In this document: positions 1 to 8,975 of the stretch, piece after piece
Position numbering within the stretch: the stretch's first letter is position 1
Layout of the letters: each line of letters begins with the position of its first letter
Source: Rosa chinensis
Lineage: Eukaryota; Streptophyta; Magnoliopsida; Rosales; Rosaceae
Assembly (NCBI RefSeq): GCF_002994745.2
Contig: NC_037089.1
Location: 82,422,347 to 82,486,346 of the forward strand
Direction of reading: 5' to 3'
Length of the DNA: 64,000 bases
Notes under the pieces: generated by a model
Seen by the model: only the letters and a program-made list of their open reading frames with translations
What the model was told of the DNA's origin: nothing
Database searches by the model: none
Position numbers and translations under genes: made by a program

Positions 1-55
1 AAGAAAAATATGAGGAAAAAATTATTAAAATGTTGTATAAAAATGCTCCTATCAT
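1..55 (-). repeat. Truncated end of a TGATAGGAGC-type LTR
   Basis: The first 55 bases end in AAAATGCTCCTATCA, which is also the terminus of the inverted right LTR at 14854. The preceding AT-rich bases align loosely with that LTR (a TGAGGAA, TTAAAAT, ATAAAAATGC order). The likely reading is the outer end of another, diverged copy of that family, in reverse orientation and cut by the window edge. The match is short, so this is tentative. Confidence 0.45.
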
Positions 56-411
56 GCGTGCATGCATATGTTACTCCACCCGTATCCTTCTGTTATATAT
101 CAATTGAATGTGTTTGATTTGTCAAATGAATATGGAACACTGAGTAAATATCAAAGACGACAACATAGATGATTAGATCCCTTTTTTTTTTTCCTTGATT
201 ATATCTCAAATTATTCCTCATCAATAATTAAATTATTCGATGTGATACAAGACCATAATCTCGAATATATGGATACAAGACCATTATTTGATGTAACAAT
301 GAACTCATTAAAGTATGACAACAGTAGCATACAAGACCATTTCCTATGTGACGAATGATTACACGAAAAATATGAGAACCAAACAGAAAAACAGATTATG
401 TAACTCTTCCT
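56..411. other. Intergenic AT-rich DNA, no gene seen
   Basis: No coding signal, repeat boundary or RNA gene is evident. The only open frame, 67 codons on the minus strand, has biased composition and no recognisable domain. Confidence 0.6.
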
Positions 412-533
412 CACATTTCTAGAAAGAAAGAGCCATATAAGGACTCTTCCTTTTCCTCCCTACAGCATCCACTGCTAATCTTCATCAATACTAAAATTAT
501 TGTGATGACTTAGTGACTTCGACATAGTCTTCA
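412..533 (-). pseudogene. GRAS-domain pseudogene, C-terminal part (split by element E1)
   Basis: Read on the minus strand from 533 downward, the translation gives a GRAS C-terminal (SAW-type) signature: NNFSIDED, stop, QWMLQ-like with a second stop, then a GGKGR block. In SCARECROW-like proteins this region is typically an IDED-QWMLQGWKGR block near the C-terminus. A one-base shift follows the GKGRVL block. It continues the fragment at 15724-16005: removing E1 and one copy of the CTTCA duplication joins the two in one reading frame. GRAS proteins are plant transcription regulators; this copy has several stops and is dead. Confidence 0.8.
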
Positions 534-1599
534 TGTAATAACCCGAAAATTCAAATTATTTTCCGAGGACATTTTAGAATGATTTCGTGGTCATGGGAGA
601 ATGTATGAAGCTTGGTGAAGTGTGGAATTAGCTCGAACGATTTTATTTCGAAATCGAACGTTAATTAGAGGGCATCAAAAAGGTTACTTTTCATACGTAC
701 CGAATTTGGGAAAATTTCCTTCATGAAAGTTGTAGAGCTCTTCGATACGATCGCGTGCTTATGCGGAACGCAAAAATCGGAGATCGTATGAATTAATTAT
801 GATTTTTTGAAAAAGTTTCCAGTTTGGTATAAAGCTTCCTTTTTAGGAAATTTTCCAAAAATATCTTCAGTTTCCGGTTTTGGAAACCGACACTTTCTCT
901 CTCTTCCTCCCGCGTCCGAACGGAGCCGAAAACAGGGACAAAATTCTCCGGCCAAGTTCTCCACCATCCGGCCACCAATTCTCACCAAACTTCTTCCATT
1001 GGCTTCGTATGGTCCTTGCGCACCCGTTTGTGGTGGCCTTGCACGGCGACGAGGCCTGTGGCGGCGACGGCGAGCTTGTTTAGATTTGAGTTCGATTTTA
1101 GTCAACGCCGGTTTTCTCCTAGCTCCAGCCACCAAAACTTCCGATCCTTAGCTCCATGAACTCGCCTCAACCTGCTAAACATCATACTAGAAGGATCGCA
1201 CCTAGTGTGACCGGTTTCACGTTCGTCGGAGCTCGGCCGGTTTTCGATCCGAAACCAAAACCTTTGGATCGTGATATCTCGAGTTGTAGTGCATCGTTTT
1301 GATTGATTTTTGAACCAGTGGGTTCGCCTTGATGTTCTTAACAACTATCCATAAGGAATCGAGGCCTGAAATTGAAGTTTTTACGTCCAAATCATGGATC
1401 GCCGGTTTCTGCATTTCTTCGCCGGTTTCTGGAAATTTTCCGGCCACATTCATACGGTTCTAGGTAATTTTCGACCACTTCCGTTCATTTTCAGACTTCA
1501 TGCTAGTTATGAAAATTGTTGGGCTTGATGAGATGAAGAGTTGCAGCCTGGCCCCGACACCATTGGCAGTGGTCGGCGGCGGTTCTGTCCAAACTCCGG

Positions 1600-1835
1600 G
1601 TGAAGATCCGACAGTTGGATCTTCGTATAATTGTGAATTAGTGATTTGGAAGGCGATTCGGGAGAATCCGACCGTCGGATTTTCATGAAATTTTGTGGAG
1701 ATGTTTATAAGGACGATTCAGGAAGATCCGACCGTTGGATCTTCCTGATAATTTTGGAGGATGATCCTACGGGCGATCCGTGAGGATCCGACCGTTGGAT
1801 CATCATATAATTTCGATCCGACCGTTGGATCGTCT
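1600..1835 (+). repeat. Array of five GATCC-palindromes in the LTR
   Basis: Five imperfect palindromes of the form GATCCGACCGTTGGATC or AATCCGACCGTCGGATTT occur about 60 bp apart, near 1606, 1665, 1723, 1783 and 1815. The same array is in all other LTRs of the family, for example 8370-8605, 17700-17930 (reverse), 22090-22330 and 27600-27840 (reverse). Each could form a small hairpin or bind a dimeric protein; the function is unknown. Confidence 0.85.
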
Positions 1836-2364
1836 TTATTTTTGTTTATGAGTTGTTGACTAAGTAAAGATCATGTTTGATTAGGTGATTGACTGTCTTC
1901 CTTGGTGGGCGGTTTGGTGTGTTTTGTGAAATTGAAGACGCAGCGGGATTAGAGGTGAGTAAACCTAACGTGATTCATATTACGAACCGATTATTTAATT
2001 ACTTCCTTTTGTCGTAATTGAGTGAAAAATATTTATGGAATAAATATTTGTTTTAAATCATATGGACTTGATCAACTACGGTCCATAGGTAAGTAAAATG
2101 ATTTTAATTATACAAAATGAATTTCACGATTTTTATGCTTGAATTATAGTTGGTATTAGTGATTATCCCTGTGCGGATGATTACGTATATATATATTTAC
2201 GTGGATATATATATGGAATGGTGTGACATTGAGGTGTGTGTGGAATTACGATAACTTGGTTATGATATGATATTGTCTTGGAAATTGCCGTGATTGTTAG
2301 TGATATTGTTAATCGATAAATGTGTGTGATAATCATGTTGACCTCCCGAGTTGATTAGGGGGTA

Positions 2365-2595
2365 GAATTGTAGTGCTCTGAGGACAGGGAGTCCGAAGAA
2401 CGCCAGTTCAATAATAACCGAGATGTAGTGCTCTGAGGACAGGGAGTCCGAAGAACGCCGGTTCAATAATAACCGAGATGTAGTGCTCTGAGGACAGTAG
2501 AGTTCGAAGAACGCCGGTTAAATAATAATTGAGATGTAGTGCTCTGAGGACAGGGAAAAGTCCGAAGACCGCCGGTTAAATAATAACCGAGATGA
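2365..2595 (+). repeat. 65-75 bp LTR minisatellite, about 4 copies
   Basis: Direct repeats read GTAGTGCTCTGAGGACAGGG, then AGTCCGAAGAACGCCGG, then a TTAAATAATAACCGAGAT block. Each unit holds the short inverted repeat CGGTTA-TAACCG. Copy number differs between LTRs of the family: two at 15025-15140 and three to five elsewhere. Confidence 0.9.
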
Positions 2596-3180
2596 CAGGT
2601 AACAAAGTAGTTAGAACTCTAACGCGTTGTTGGTGTTGGGTCCAAACAGTTGGGATGGACCAAAGTGGTAGTATTGTGGGTAGAGAATTGTGGAAATGTA
2701 TTCGTTGGGGATTTTCCGTGTTTTGTTTTGATGTTTCCTTGTAGATGTTGAGATTGTTGGTTGTTTACTTGAGTTAAAATAAATATGAATTAAAATCAAC
2801 AGTTCTTTCTTGTTTACTCATACGAGCTTTGCAAAAAGCTTACCGGGTTTTGTGTTGTTGCAATTCCCGGTACACTATTCAAATTGTGTAGCGGGAAATC
2901 CTATAGGTCAGGTGAATCGAGAAGGTGATCAGGCTGCTTAGAGTAGTGGGATTGAGGTTACAGCTTTATTGTGAGGTTGTTATGCTCATTGAGCTTACAT
3001 TTAAATTTGGAGAGAGTGTCTTGTAATATTTAGTAACTTGAGGATTTGTTTTATTGTTTTATTGAGAGGTGTGAAGATTGGTTGTTTGTGAGAAAAAGAT
3101 TCAGAATGTTCATTTGTTTAAGTTGTTTATTCATGTTTCAGATTTTGAATTTGTTATTCAAAATTCGGGGTGTGACAGTT

Positions 3181-3192
3181 TGGTATCAGAGC
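3181..3192 (+). other. Primer binding site (initiator tRNA-Met), E1
   Basis: TGGTATCAGAGC lies three bases after the 5' LTR end. It is the usual plant retrotransposon primer site complementary to the 3' end of initiator tRNA-Met. Confidence 0.93.
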
Positions 3193-4350
3193 GTAAGGTA
3201 CATATTTGGTGACGTGTCAATACTTTCCGAGTGATGGCCCGTCTGCAGCGGATCCCCATCGTGTGCTCTTCGGTATTGGCTAAGTCATTGGGTATGTGTG
3301 GGTGTTGGGAGTTGTTTAGGCCGCTAAGTCATTTTAGGAACGTGAATACCTTCCCTGTAGTATTGTCTTGGTTAATATGGACTTGTATTTGACTTATACT
3401 GTGTTTTAAGTGTTATACGTGTATTAGCCAAGCATACTATACTTCTTAGGTGATGGATATTCGAAAGGAGTAGTACTTAGGACCATGAGCTGTCGTGGAG
3501 GTTCGTATTAGAATAAGTTCAGTTGTCGTGGGTTATAATCTTTAAGGAATGGAAACCTTTGGATTTAACTCTATTGAGTTACGGAGATTGTTTTATGGAA
3601 ATGAGGTTCTTTTGGTTGTTGAAGTGTTTGGTTGAAGGCATGGTGTGGACCTATGCGCGTATCTAATGTGGAGTTGTGTGTAGTGTTACGGTTAGGGAAG
3701 AGGTTATTGTGGTTAATTATTCCACGTGCTTGTAAGTTGTTGAGCAGGGTTTAAGGTGCGAGAACGGAGTTTGATCTCGTGTTTGAGTGATTGAGACGAA
3801 CGACTATATATTTGAGGTTGTTTTGTGTTTTAAGTTTAAGTAGGCGGGACACTTAAAGTTTTGCAATGGAGTTTGATTTTGGTTAATAGATAATGGGGAG
3901 AATTAGAATCAACTCTTTGTTATTGATCTTGGACGAGAGTGTGTGTCTTTGATCATTGATAGGTGAAATTGGTTAAATACAATTTTGGGTATTGATTTTG
4001 GTGACATGGTTGGGTATCCATAGTGGTTCAAGTGAATTACTATGTAATATGGAGTTTGATTCGGATTCTGAATTGTGAAATCTTAGGGTTTGAATTGTGG
4101 TGAGTTTGATGGAGCATTTAATAGAGGAAATGGTTGAGATTTTATACGATTAGTAAGAGTAACTCTAAGGACGTGGGTTTTTTCCTAGCTAACTCAGGAA
4201 GTGTTTGGTTTTAATTAATTCCTAATTCTAGCTACGGAATTGTTTGTGTTTGGTTTGACTTAAATGATGCTAGATAGACCACTGTGTGACTGAATTGATT
4301 GTTGGGTTTTGAATTGATTGTTTTTTGTGTTACATTATTATGAACGACGT
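3193..4350 (+). other. E1 internal region between primer site and homeobox gene; no coding
   Basis: This 1.2-kb GT-rich stretch sits where gag would be, but no gag-like frame exists on either strand. Corresponding sequence is in E2 (24843-26344 and 28965-29230, reverse) and E3 (36790-38513). The E1 version lacks a block of roughly 0.5 kb that E2 and E3 retain, near 3660. Confidence 0.75.
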
Positions 4351-4354
4351 GTGC

Positions 4355-4415
4355 AACAGAGTCGGCTAAGGCCTTGAAGGAGCAAGGAGTGACCAAGGTT
4401 CGACCCTTGGCGTCG
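4355..4415 (+). other. tRNA-like T-arm module beyond the homeobox 3' end
   Basis: The bases CCAAGGTTCGACCCTTGG form a T-arm: a five-base stem CAAGG/CCTTG around a TTCGACC loop, matching the internal B box of RNA polymerase III genes. A GGCTAAGGCCTTGAAGG stretch upstream may be a degenerate A-box side. The block recurs at 24780-24842 (reverse) and 48409-48468. No full cloverleaf could be confirmed. Confidence 0.5.
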
Positions 4416-4503
4416 TTGTTGGTTGTTTAAAGAAAAGACGACATGCATTCAATCTTATTGATTTAGTTTACAAAAAAAAAAAAAAAAGGGAAACTACACT
4501 ATT

Positions 4504-5283
4504 CTAAGCTAAGTCAGCAGCTCCGGATGGGTTGAGGCTGAGCTCAAGAGAAACAGGAGAGCCACTGTTGTAACCGCCTGAGCCACCGAAATAGTAACCA
4601 AATGCGCTACCTTCCTCAAATGTAGTCTTCGGGTTACCAAGGACGTCTTCACCGTGCACAGCGAACAGAGGAAGAGTCTCGACCTCCTGGTGATCTCCTC
4701 CTTGTTGTTCCATGAATGATTGTCCTCCTGTTGTGCCAAAATAGGTAGTATTGGTATTAGCGTTGAAGGGTGATGAGGAATATGGGTCAACACCATAGCC
4801 GACGCATGACCCAAAAGTTAGATCGATTGATCCATCATCACCAGTAGAACCAGTGGAATCAAAGTTGAGATCAATGGACCTACCATCATCTGTAGAACTT
4901 GTGGATCCAAATTTGAGATCGAGAAATCCACCAACCTGAACGTTTCAAATTTCCTTCAACTTCTGCCTCTCACGAGCCTTGAGGTTCTGGAACCAAAAGA
5001 AGACGTTCTTGTCCTCGATCTGCCCATATTGTTGCAGATGAAGGCAGATCTTTTGAATCTGCTCTGGAGTTGGGTTTTTAAGCACCTTGTCATAGTAAAG
5101 CTCCTGGAGGATTCTTAGTTGAGCTGGTGTGGGAGTCCACCGGTTATTGGTCGGCCTGATAGGCGTGTTGGCACTACTCCCGGCTGCTTGGTTGCTTCCT
5201 CCCTCCTCGGTGGGTTGCTGGGCTTGTAGTTCCAATTGTTGCTGGGTTTAAAGTTCCATTAGTTGCAGAGTTCGTGGTTCCAT
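4504..5283 (-). pseudogene. WUSCHEL-type homeobox pseudogene in E1
   Basis: The reading frame from ATG at 5283 to TAG at 4504 is 260 codons, the same length as the intact copy in E3. It encodes a WUS/WOX homeodomain (RWTPTPAQ, then NVFFWFQNLKARERQK), a WUS-box variant TLPLFAVH (proline to alanine) and a C-terminal SLELSLNP EAR-like repressor motif. Two in-frame stops break it: TAA at 5248-5250 (codon 12) and TGA at 4945-4947, just after the homeodomain. Both fit C-to-T transitions compared with E3. It lies antisense to the retroelement, and no intron is needed. WOX proteins of this clade are nuclear repressors of stem-cell differentiation; this copy is unlikely to make a full protein. Confidence 0.92.
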
Positions 5284-5576
5284 GGTGATGGGTTGAGAGG
5301 AGTTAAAAATCGATGATTAAAGTTGTTGAGTGTTTGAGGGAGATTGTTGTTAGAAGGATCGAAGTTGATGAAGTGGTCTTGGGGATCCGAAATTCTCACA
5401 TGAAGGAAGAGATCGAATCTTTCTGATGGAAGAAAAGATCTAAGAGAGAAGGATTGAAGATTGAGAGGAAAAGACTAGGGATTGAGAAGAGGAAAGCTGA
5501 AGAGTTGAGAGAGAATGGCTAGAACCCGGATGAATTTTCTTTCTTTTGGAATGAACAGTTGCCCTTTCAGAATGTA

Positions 5577-5588
5577 CCTATTTATAGA
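5577..5588 (-). promoter_or_regulatory. TATA box of the E1 homeobox copy
   Basis: On the minus strand TCTATAAATAGG lies about 295 bp before the homeobox ATG. It is followed by a CT-rich leader (5284-5560) and is conserved in E2 (20785-20796) and E3 (49632-49643). The captured unit therefore includes a promoter-like region. Confidence 0.7.
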
Positions 5589-5870
5589 GCAAGGTGAGCA
5601 GATCTCCACCGTTGGATGAACGATCTCAGAGATTCAATCTACGCGTTGGATTAAAAGTTGCCCGAAAACACGGAAAAGCTGTTGGCGCATAAAGAGCATG
5701 TAGGGGGACAGGATGAATCTCGAGGCGCTGTGGCATACAGCTTTAGCCGAAAGTGATTCTGATTTCCGTAATTCACGGAAGGCATAAGCCGCGGCAGGTG
5801 GGCCGTACTTGGGCTTGTCTCGGATCAAGGCCCTCACTGTAGCTGTGGGTGGAGGCCCGATGGGCCGAGT

Positions 5871-6066
5871 TTCTGAAACAGTTTTGGATATGTTGGGCCG
5901 GGTTTCTGCTAACAGTTTTGGATATGTTGGGCCGGATTTCTGCAACAGTTTTGGATATGTTGGGCTAGATTTCTGCAACAGTTGTGGATATGTTGGGCCG
6001 GATTTCTGTAACAGTTTTGGATATGTTGGGCCGGGCTTCTGCAACAGTTTTGGATAGTTTAGGCCG
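5871..6066 (+). repeat. 33-bp minisatellite upstream of the homeobox promoter, about 5 copies
   Basis: Direct repeats have the unit GGATATGTTGGGCCGG plus ATTTCTGCAACAGTTTT, with a few substitutions. E3 has a similar array at 49925-50105 and E2 a shorter, diverged one around 20440-20510. Confidence 0.88.
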
Positions 6067-6116
6067 GATTGCTGAAACGGTGAGTTTAAATAAAATAAAT
6101 TGCATGGATAGCAAAA

Positions 6117-6460
6117 AGAGCAGCTTACGCTCGAGTGGTTGAAGGATGAGTTTGTGTACCAGAGGTCCGAGGTTCGAACCTCGCCTCTCGTTGATTTTTA
6201 TTATGTTCGTATATGACATAATAAGTATAAAATTTGTACACATTATAATAAGCACTGCTTGTGCTCCAGTGGTTGGGGGCAAAGCTTTTGTACAACAGGT
6301 TAAGGGTTCAAAACCTTGCATTCCCTTTTATTTATTTATGTCGCTTATGACATGATAAATATAACACGTGAGTTTATATTAATGGAAGCAGCTCTTGCTT
6401 CAGTGGTTGGGAGCAAAACCTTGGTGTTGGAGGTCTGGAGTTCGAACCTTACCCCTTACA
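6117..6460 (+). repeat. Tandem array of three tRNA-like modules (E1)
   Basis: Three units start at about 6117, 6250 and 6386, so the period is about 133 bp. Each has an A-box-like GCTCNAGTGGTTG segment, a central region and a B box (GGTTCGAACC in the first, GTTCGAACC in the third, degenerate GGTTCAAAACC in the second). Spacers carry a palindromic TATTATGT...ACATAATA stretch. The spacing of the boxes suits tRNA or tRNA-derived SINE heads. The central arm and acceptor stem do not form a convincing functional tRNA, so these are called tRNA-like. The array recurs in E2 and E3. Confidence 0.75.
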
Positions 6461-7123
6461 AATTTTTTTTGGATCTCGTATATGCTCGATATACGGATTT
6501 ATATACGATCTGTATTGTATACGTACAGTATGTAGAGCTTCATACTGTAGCCAAGCCGAATGCAGCCAAACAGTACGGCTGAGCCGAGCCGAGCCGAGTA
6601 GAAGGTCAGCGGGCCGAGTTTTTGGCCCAATTTGGTTTGGGCCGGTTCGAAATGTAGTTGGTTCGGTTTCTTTGGCCCAAGTGGCCCATATTGAATAAAA
6701 AGACGTTGTGGAGGTGTCTAATTATTATTGTTCTTTAAATTCTTGATTTAGTGCAGCGTTGTTTTTCTACACATTGCCTTGTGAGAGTGGTCACTGTACT
6801 TGTATGCCAGTACAGGGTGACGATTAGTGTGAAAATAGTTTTTGTGCAATACCACGTGGTGGATTGGGTGTGTGTTGCTTGAGGCAATTGTTGTGTTGTA
6901 ATTTTGAGAATGTGGATTGCGAAAGAATGTCGTATTGTTGAAATTGTGTTGAATTGATTTAGTGGTTATGGGGATGTTTTTTTATACATAGAGTTGTAGC
7001 TTTGTAGATTACCACAGTTAGTAAAGATGGAGATTGATGGTTGATTTGTTTTCTGTATGACTTACAGAAAACTTTAATCAGGAGAAATGGACTCGCGATT
7101 AAATTTCGGGACGAAATTTCTTT
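6461..7123 (+). other. E1 internal 3' region, non-coding
   Basis: No gene is seen. The last stretch reads AAATTTCGGGACGAAATTTC before the purine tract, the usual 3' end of plant Ty3/gypsy chromovirus internal regions. Its short open frame is a vestige or coincidence. Confidence 0.6.
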
Positions 7124-7136
7124 AAGGAGGGTAGAT
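7124..7136 (+). other. Polypurine tract, E1
   Basis: AAGGAGGGTAGAT ends immediately before the TG of the 3' LTR, in the position of the plus-strand primer. The equivalent tracts are at 19238-19250 (reverse, E2) and 50704-50716 (E3). Confidence 0.85.
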
Positions 7137-8975
7137 TGTAATACCCCGAAAATTCAAATTATTTTCCGAGGACATTTTAGAATGATTTCGTGGTCATGGG
7201 AGAATGTACGAAGCTTGGTGAAGTGTGGAATTAGCTCAAACGATTTTATTTCGAAATCGAACGTTAATTAGGAGGCATCAAAAAGGTGACTTTTTATACG
7301 TACCGAATTTGGGAAAATTTCCTTCATGAAAGTTGTAGAGCTCTTCGATACGATGGAGTGCTTATGCGGAACTCAAAAATAGGAGTTCGTATGAATTAAT
7401 TATGATTTTTTCCAAAAATATCTTCAGTTTCCGGTTTTGGAAACCGACACTTTCTCTCTCTTCCTCCCGCGTCCGAACGAAGCCGAAAACAGGGACAAAA
7501 TTCTCTGGCCACGTTCTCCACCATCCGACCACAAATTCTCACCAAACTTCTTCCATTGGCTTCGTATGGTCCTTGCGCACCCGTCTGTGGTGGCCTTGCA
7601 CGGCGGCGCGGCCTGTGGCGGCGGCGGCGAGCTTGTTTCGATTTGAGTTCGATTTTAGTCAACGCCGGTTTTCTCCTAGCTCCAGCCACCAAAACTTCCG
7701 ATCCTTAGCTCCATGAACTCGCCTCAACCTGCTGATCATCATACAAGAAGGATCGCACCTGGAGTGACCGGTTTCACCTTCGTCGGAGCTCGGCCGGTTT
7801 TCGATCCGAAACCAAAACATTTCGATCGTGATATCTCGATTGTAGTGCATCGTTTTGATTGATTTTTGAACCAGTGGGTTCGCCTTGATGTTCTTAACAA
7901 CTCTCCAGAAGGAATCGAGGCCTGAAATTGAAGTTTTTACGTCGAAATCATGGCTCGCCGGTTTCTGGAAATTTTCCGGCCACATTCATACGGTTCTAGG
8001 TAATTTTCGACCACTTCCGTTCATTTTTAGACTTCATGCTAGTTACGAAAATTGTTGGGCTTGATGAGATGAAGAGTTGCAGCCTGGCCCGACACCATTG
8101 GCGGTGGTCGGCGGCGGTTCTGTCCAAACTCCGGCGGCCCTTTTCCGGCCACCTCCGGGGTCAAAAATGTGATTTCTTTAAATTTTTAGATTCTACATTT
8201 CAATACGATCATTTTGATATATTATACGCATTTTTTGGATATCGTATGATTTAGTTATGAATTTTTACGGTTTCGATCGATTTCGATAATCCAATTAATG
8301 TTTTTTGAAGATCGGACCGTCCGATGGACTTGTAGTTTTGATATGTTGATCGTATGACTGTCACGGGCGAAGATCCGACCGTTGGATCTTCGTATAATTG
8401 TGAATTAGTGATTTGGAAGGCGATTCGTGAGAATCCGACCGTCGGATTTTCATGAAATTTTGTGGAGATGTTTATAAGGACGATTCAGGAAGATCCGACC
8501 GTTGGATCTTCCTGATAATTTTGGAAGATGATCCTAAAGGCGATCCGTGAGGATCCGACCGTTGAATCATCATATAATTTCGATCCGACCGTTGGATCGT
8601 CTTTATTTTTGTTTATGAGTTGTTGACTAAGTAAAGATCATGTTTGATTAGGTGATTGACGGTCTTCCTTGGTGGGCGGTTTGGTGTGTTTTGTGAAATT
8701 GAAGACGCAGCGGGATTAGAGGTGAGTAAACCTAACGTGGTTCATATTACGGACCGATTATTTAATTACTTCCTTTTGTCGTAATTGTGTGAAAAATATT
8801 TATGGAATAAATATTTGTTTTAAATCATATGGACTTGATCAACTACGGTCCATAGGTAAGTAAAATGATTTTAATTATACAAAATGAATTTCACGATTTT
8901 TATGCTTGAATTATAGTTGGTATTAGTGATTATCCCTGTGCGGATGATTACGTATATATATATTTACGTGGATAT

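Larger units (their letters stand above)
534..3177 (+). repeat. E1 5' LTR
   Basis: It begins TGTAATAACCCG and ends GGGTGTGACA, directly before the primer site. Compared with the 3' LTR it lacks about 240 bp near 1600, between an AACTCCGG block and the first GATCCGACCG palindrome. It has more copies of the 65-75 bp minisatellite (2365-2595) and five palindromes at 1600-1835. These differences show that the two LTRs have diverged structurally since insertion. Short open frames in it are conserved between LTRs only because the DNA is, and look non-coding. Confidence 0.92.

Noticed and set aside
797..1151. Open frames on both strands in the GC-rich part of the LTR, repeated at 7396-7716, 34340-34639, 51108-51335 and 62836-63198
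   Set aside because: They recur because the LTR recurs, appear on both strands, differ in length between copies and have arginine/proline/serine-rich composition without a domain.
2365..2595. CRISPR-like spaced repeats
   Set aside because: Nuclear plant DNA; the units are continuous minisatellites without unique spacers.
6117..6460. True tRNA genes
   Set aside because: B boxes are good but the acceptor and anticodon arms do not pair convincingly and the A-box side has an extra base, so I call them tRNA-like.
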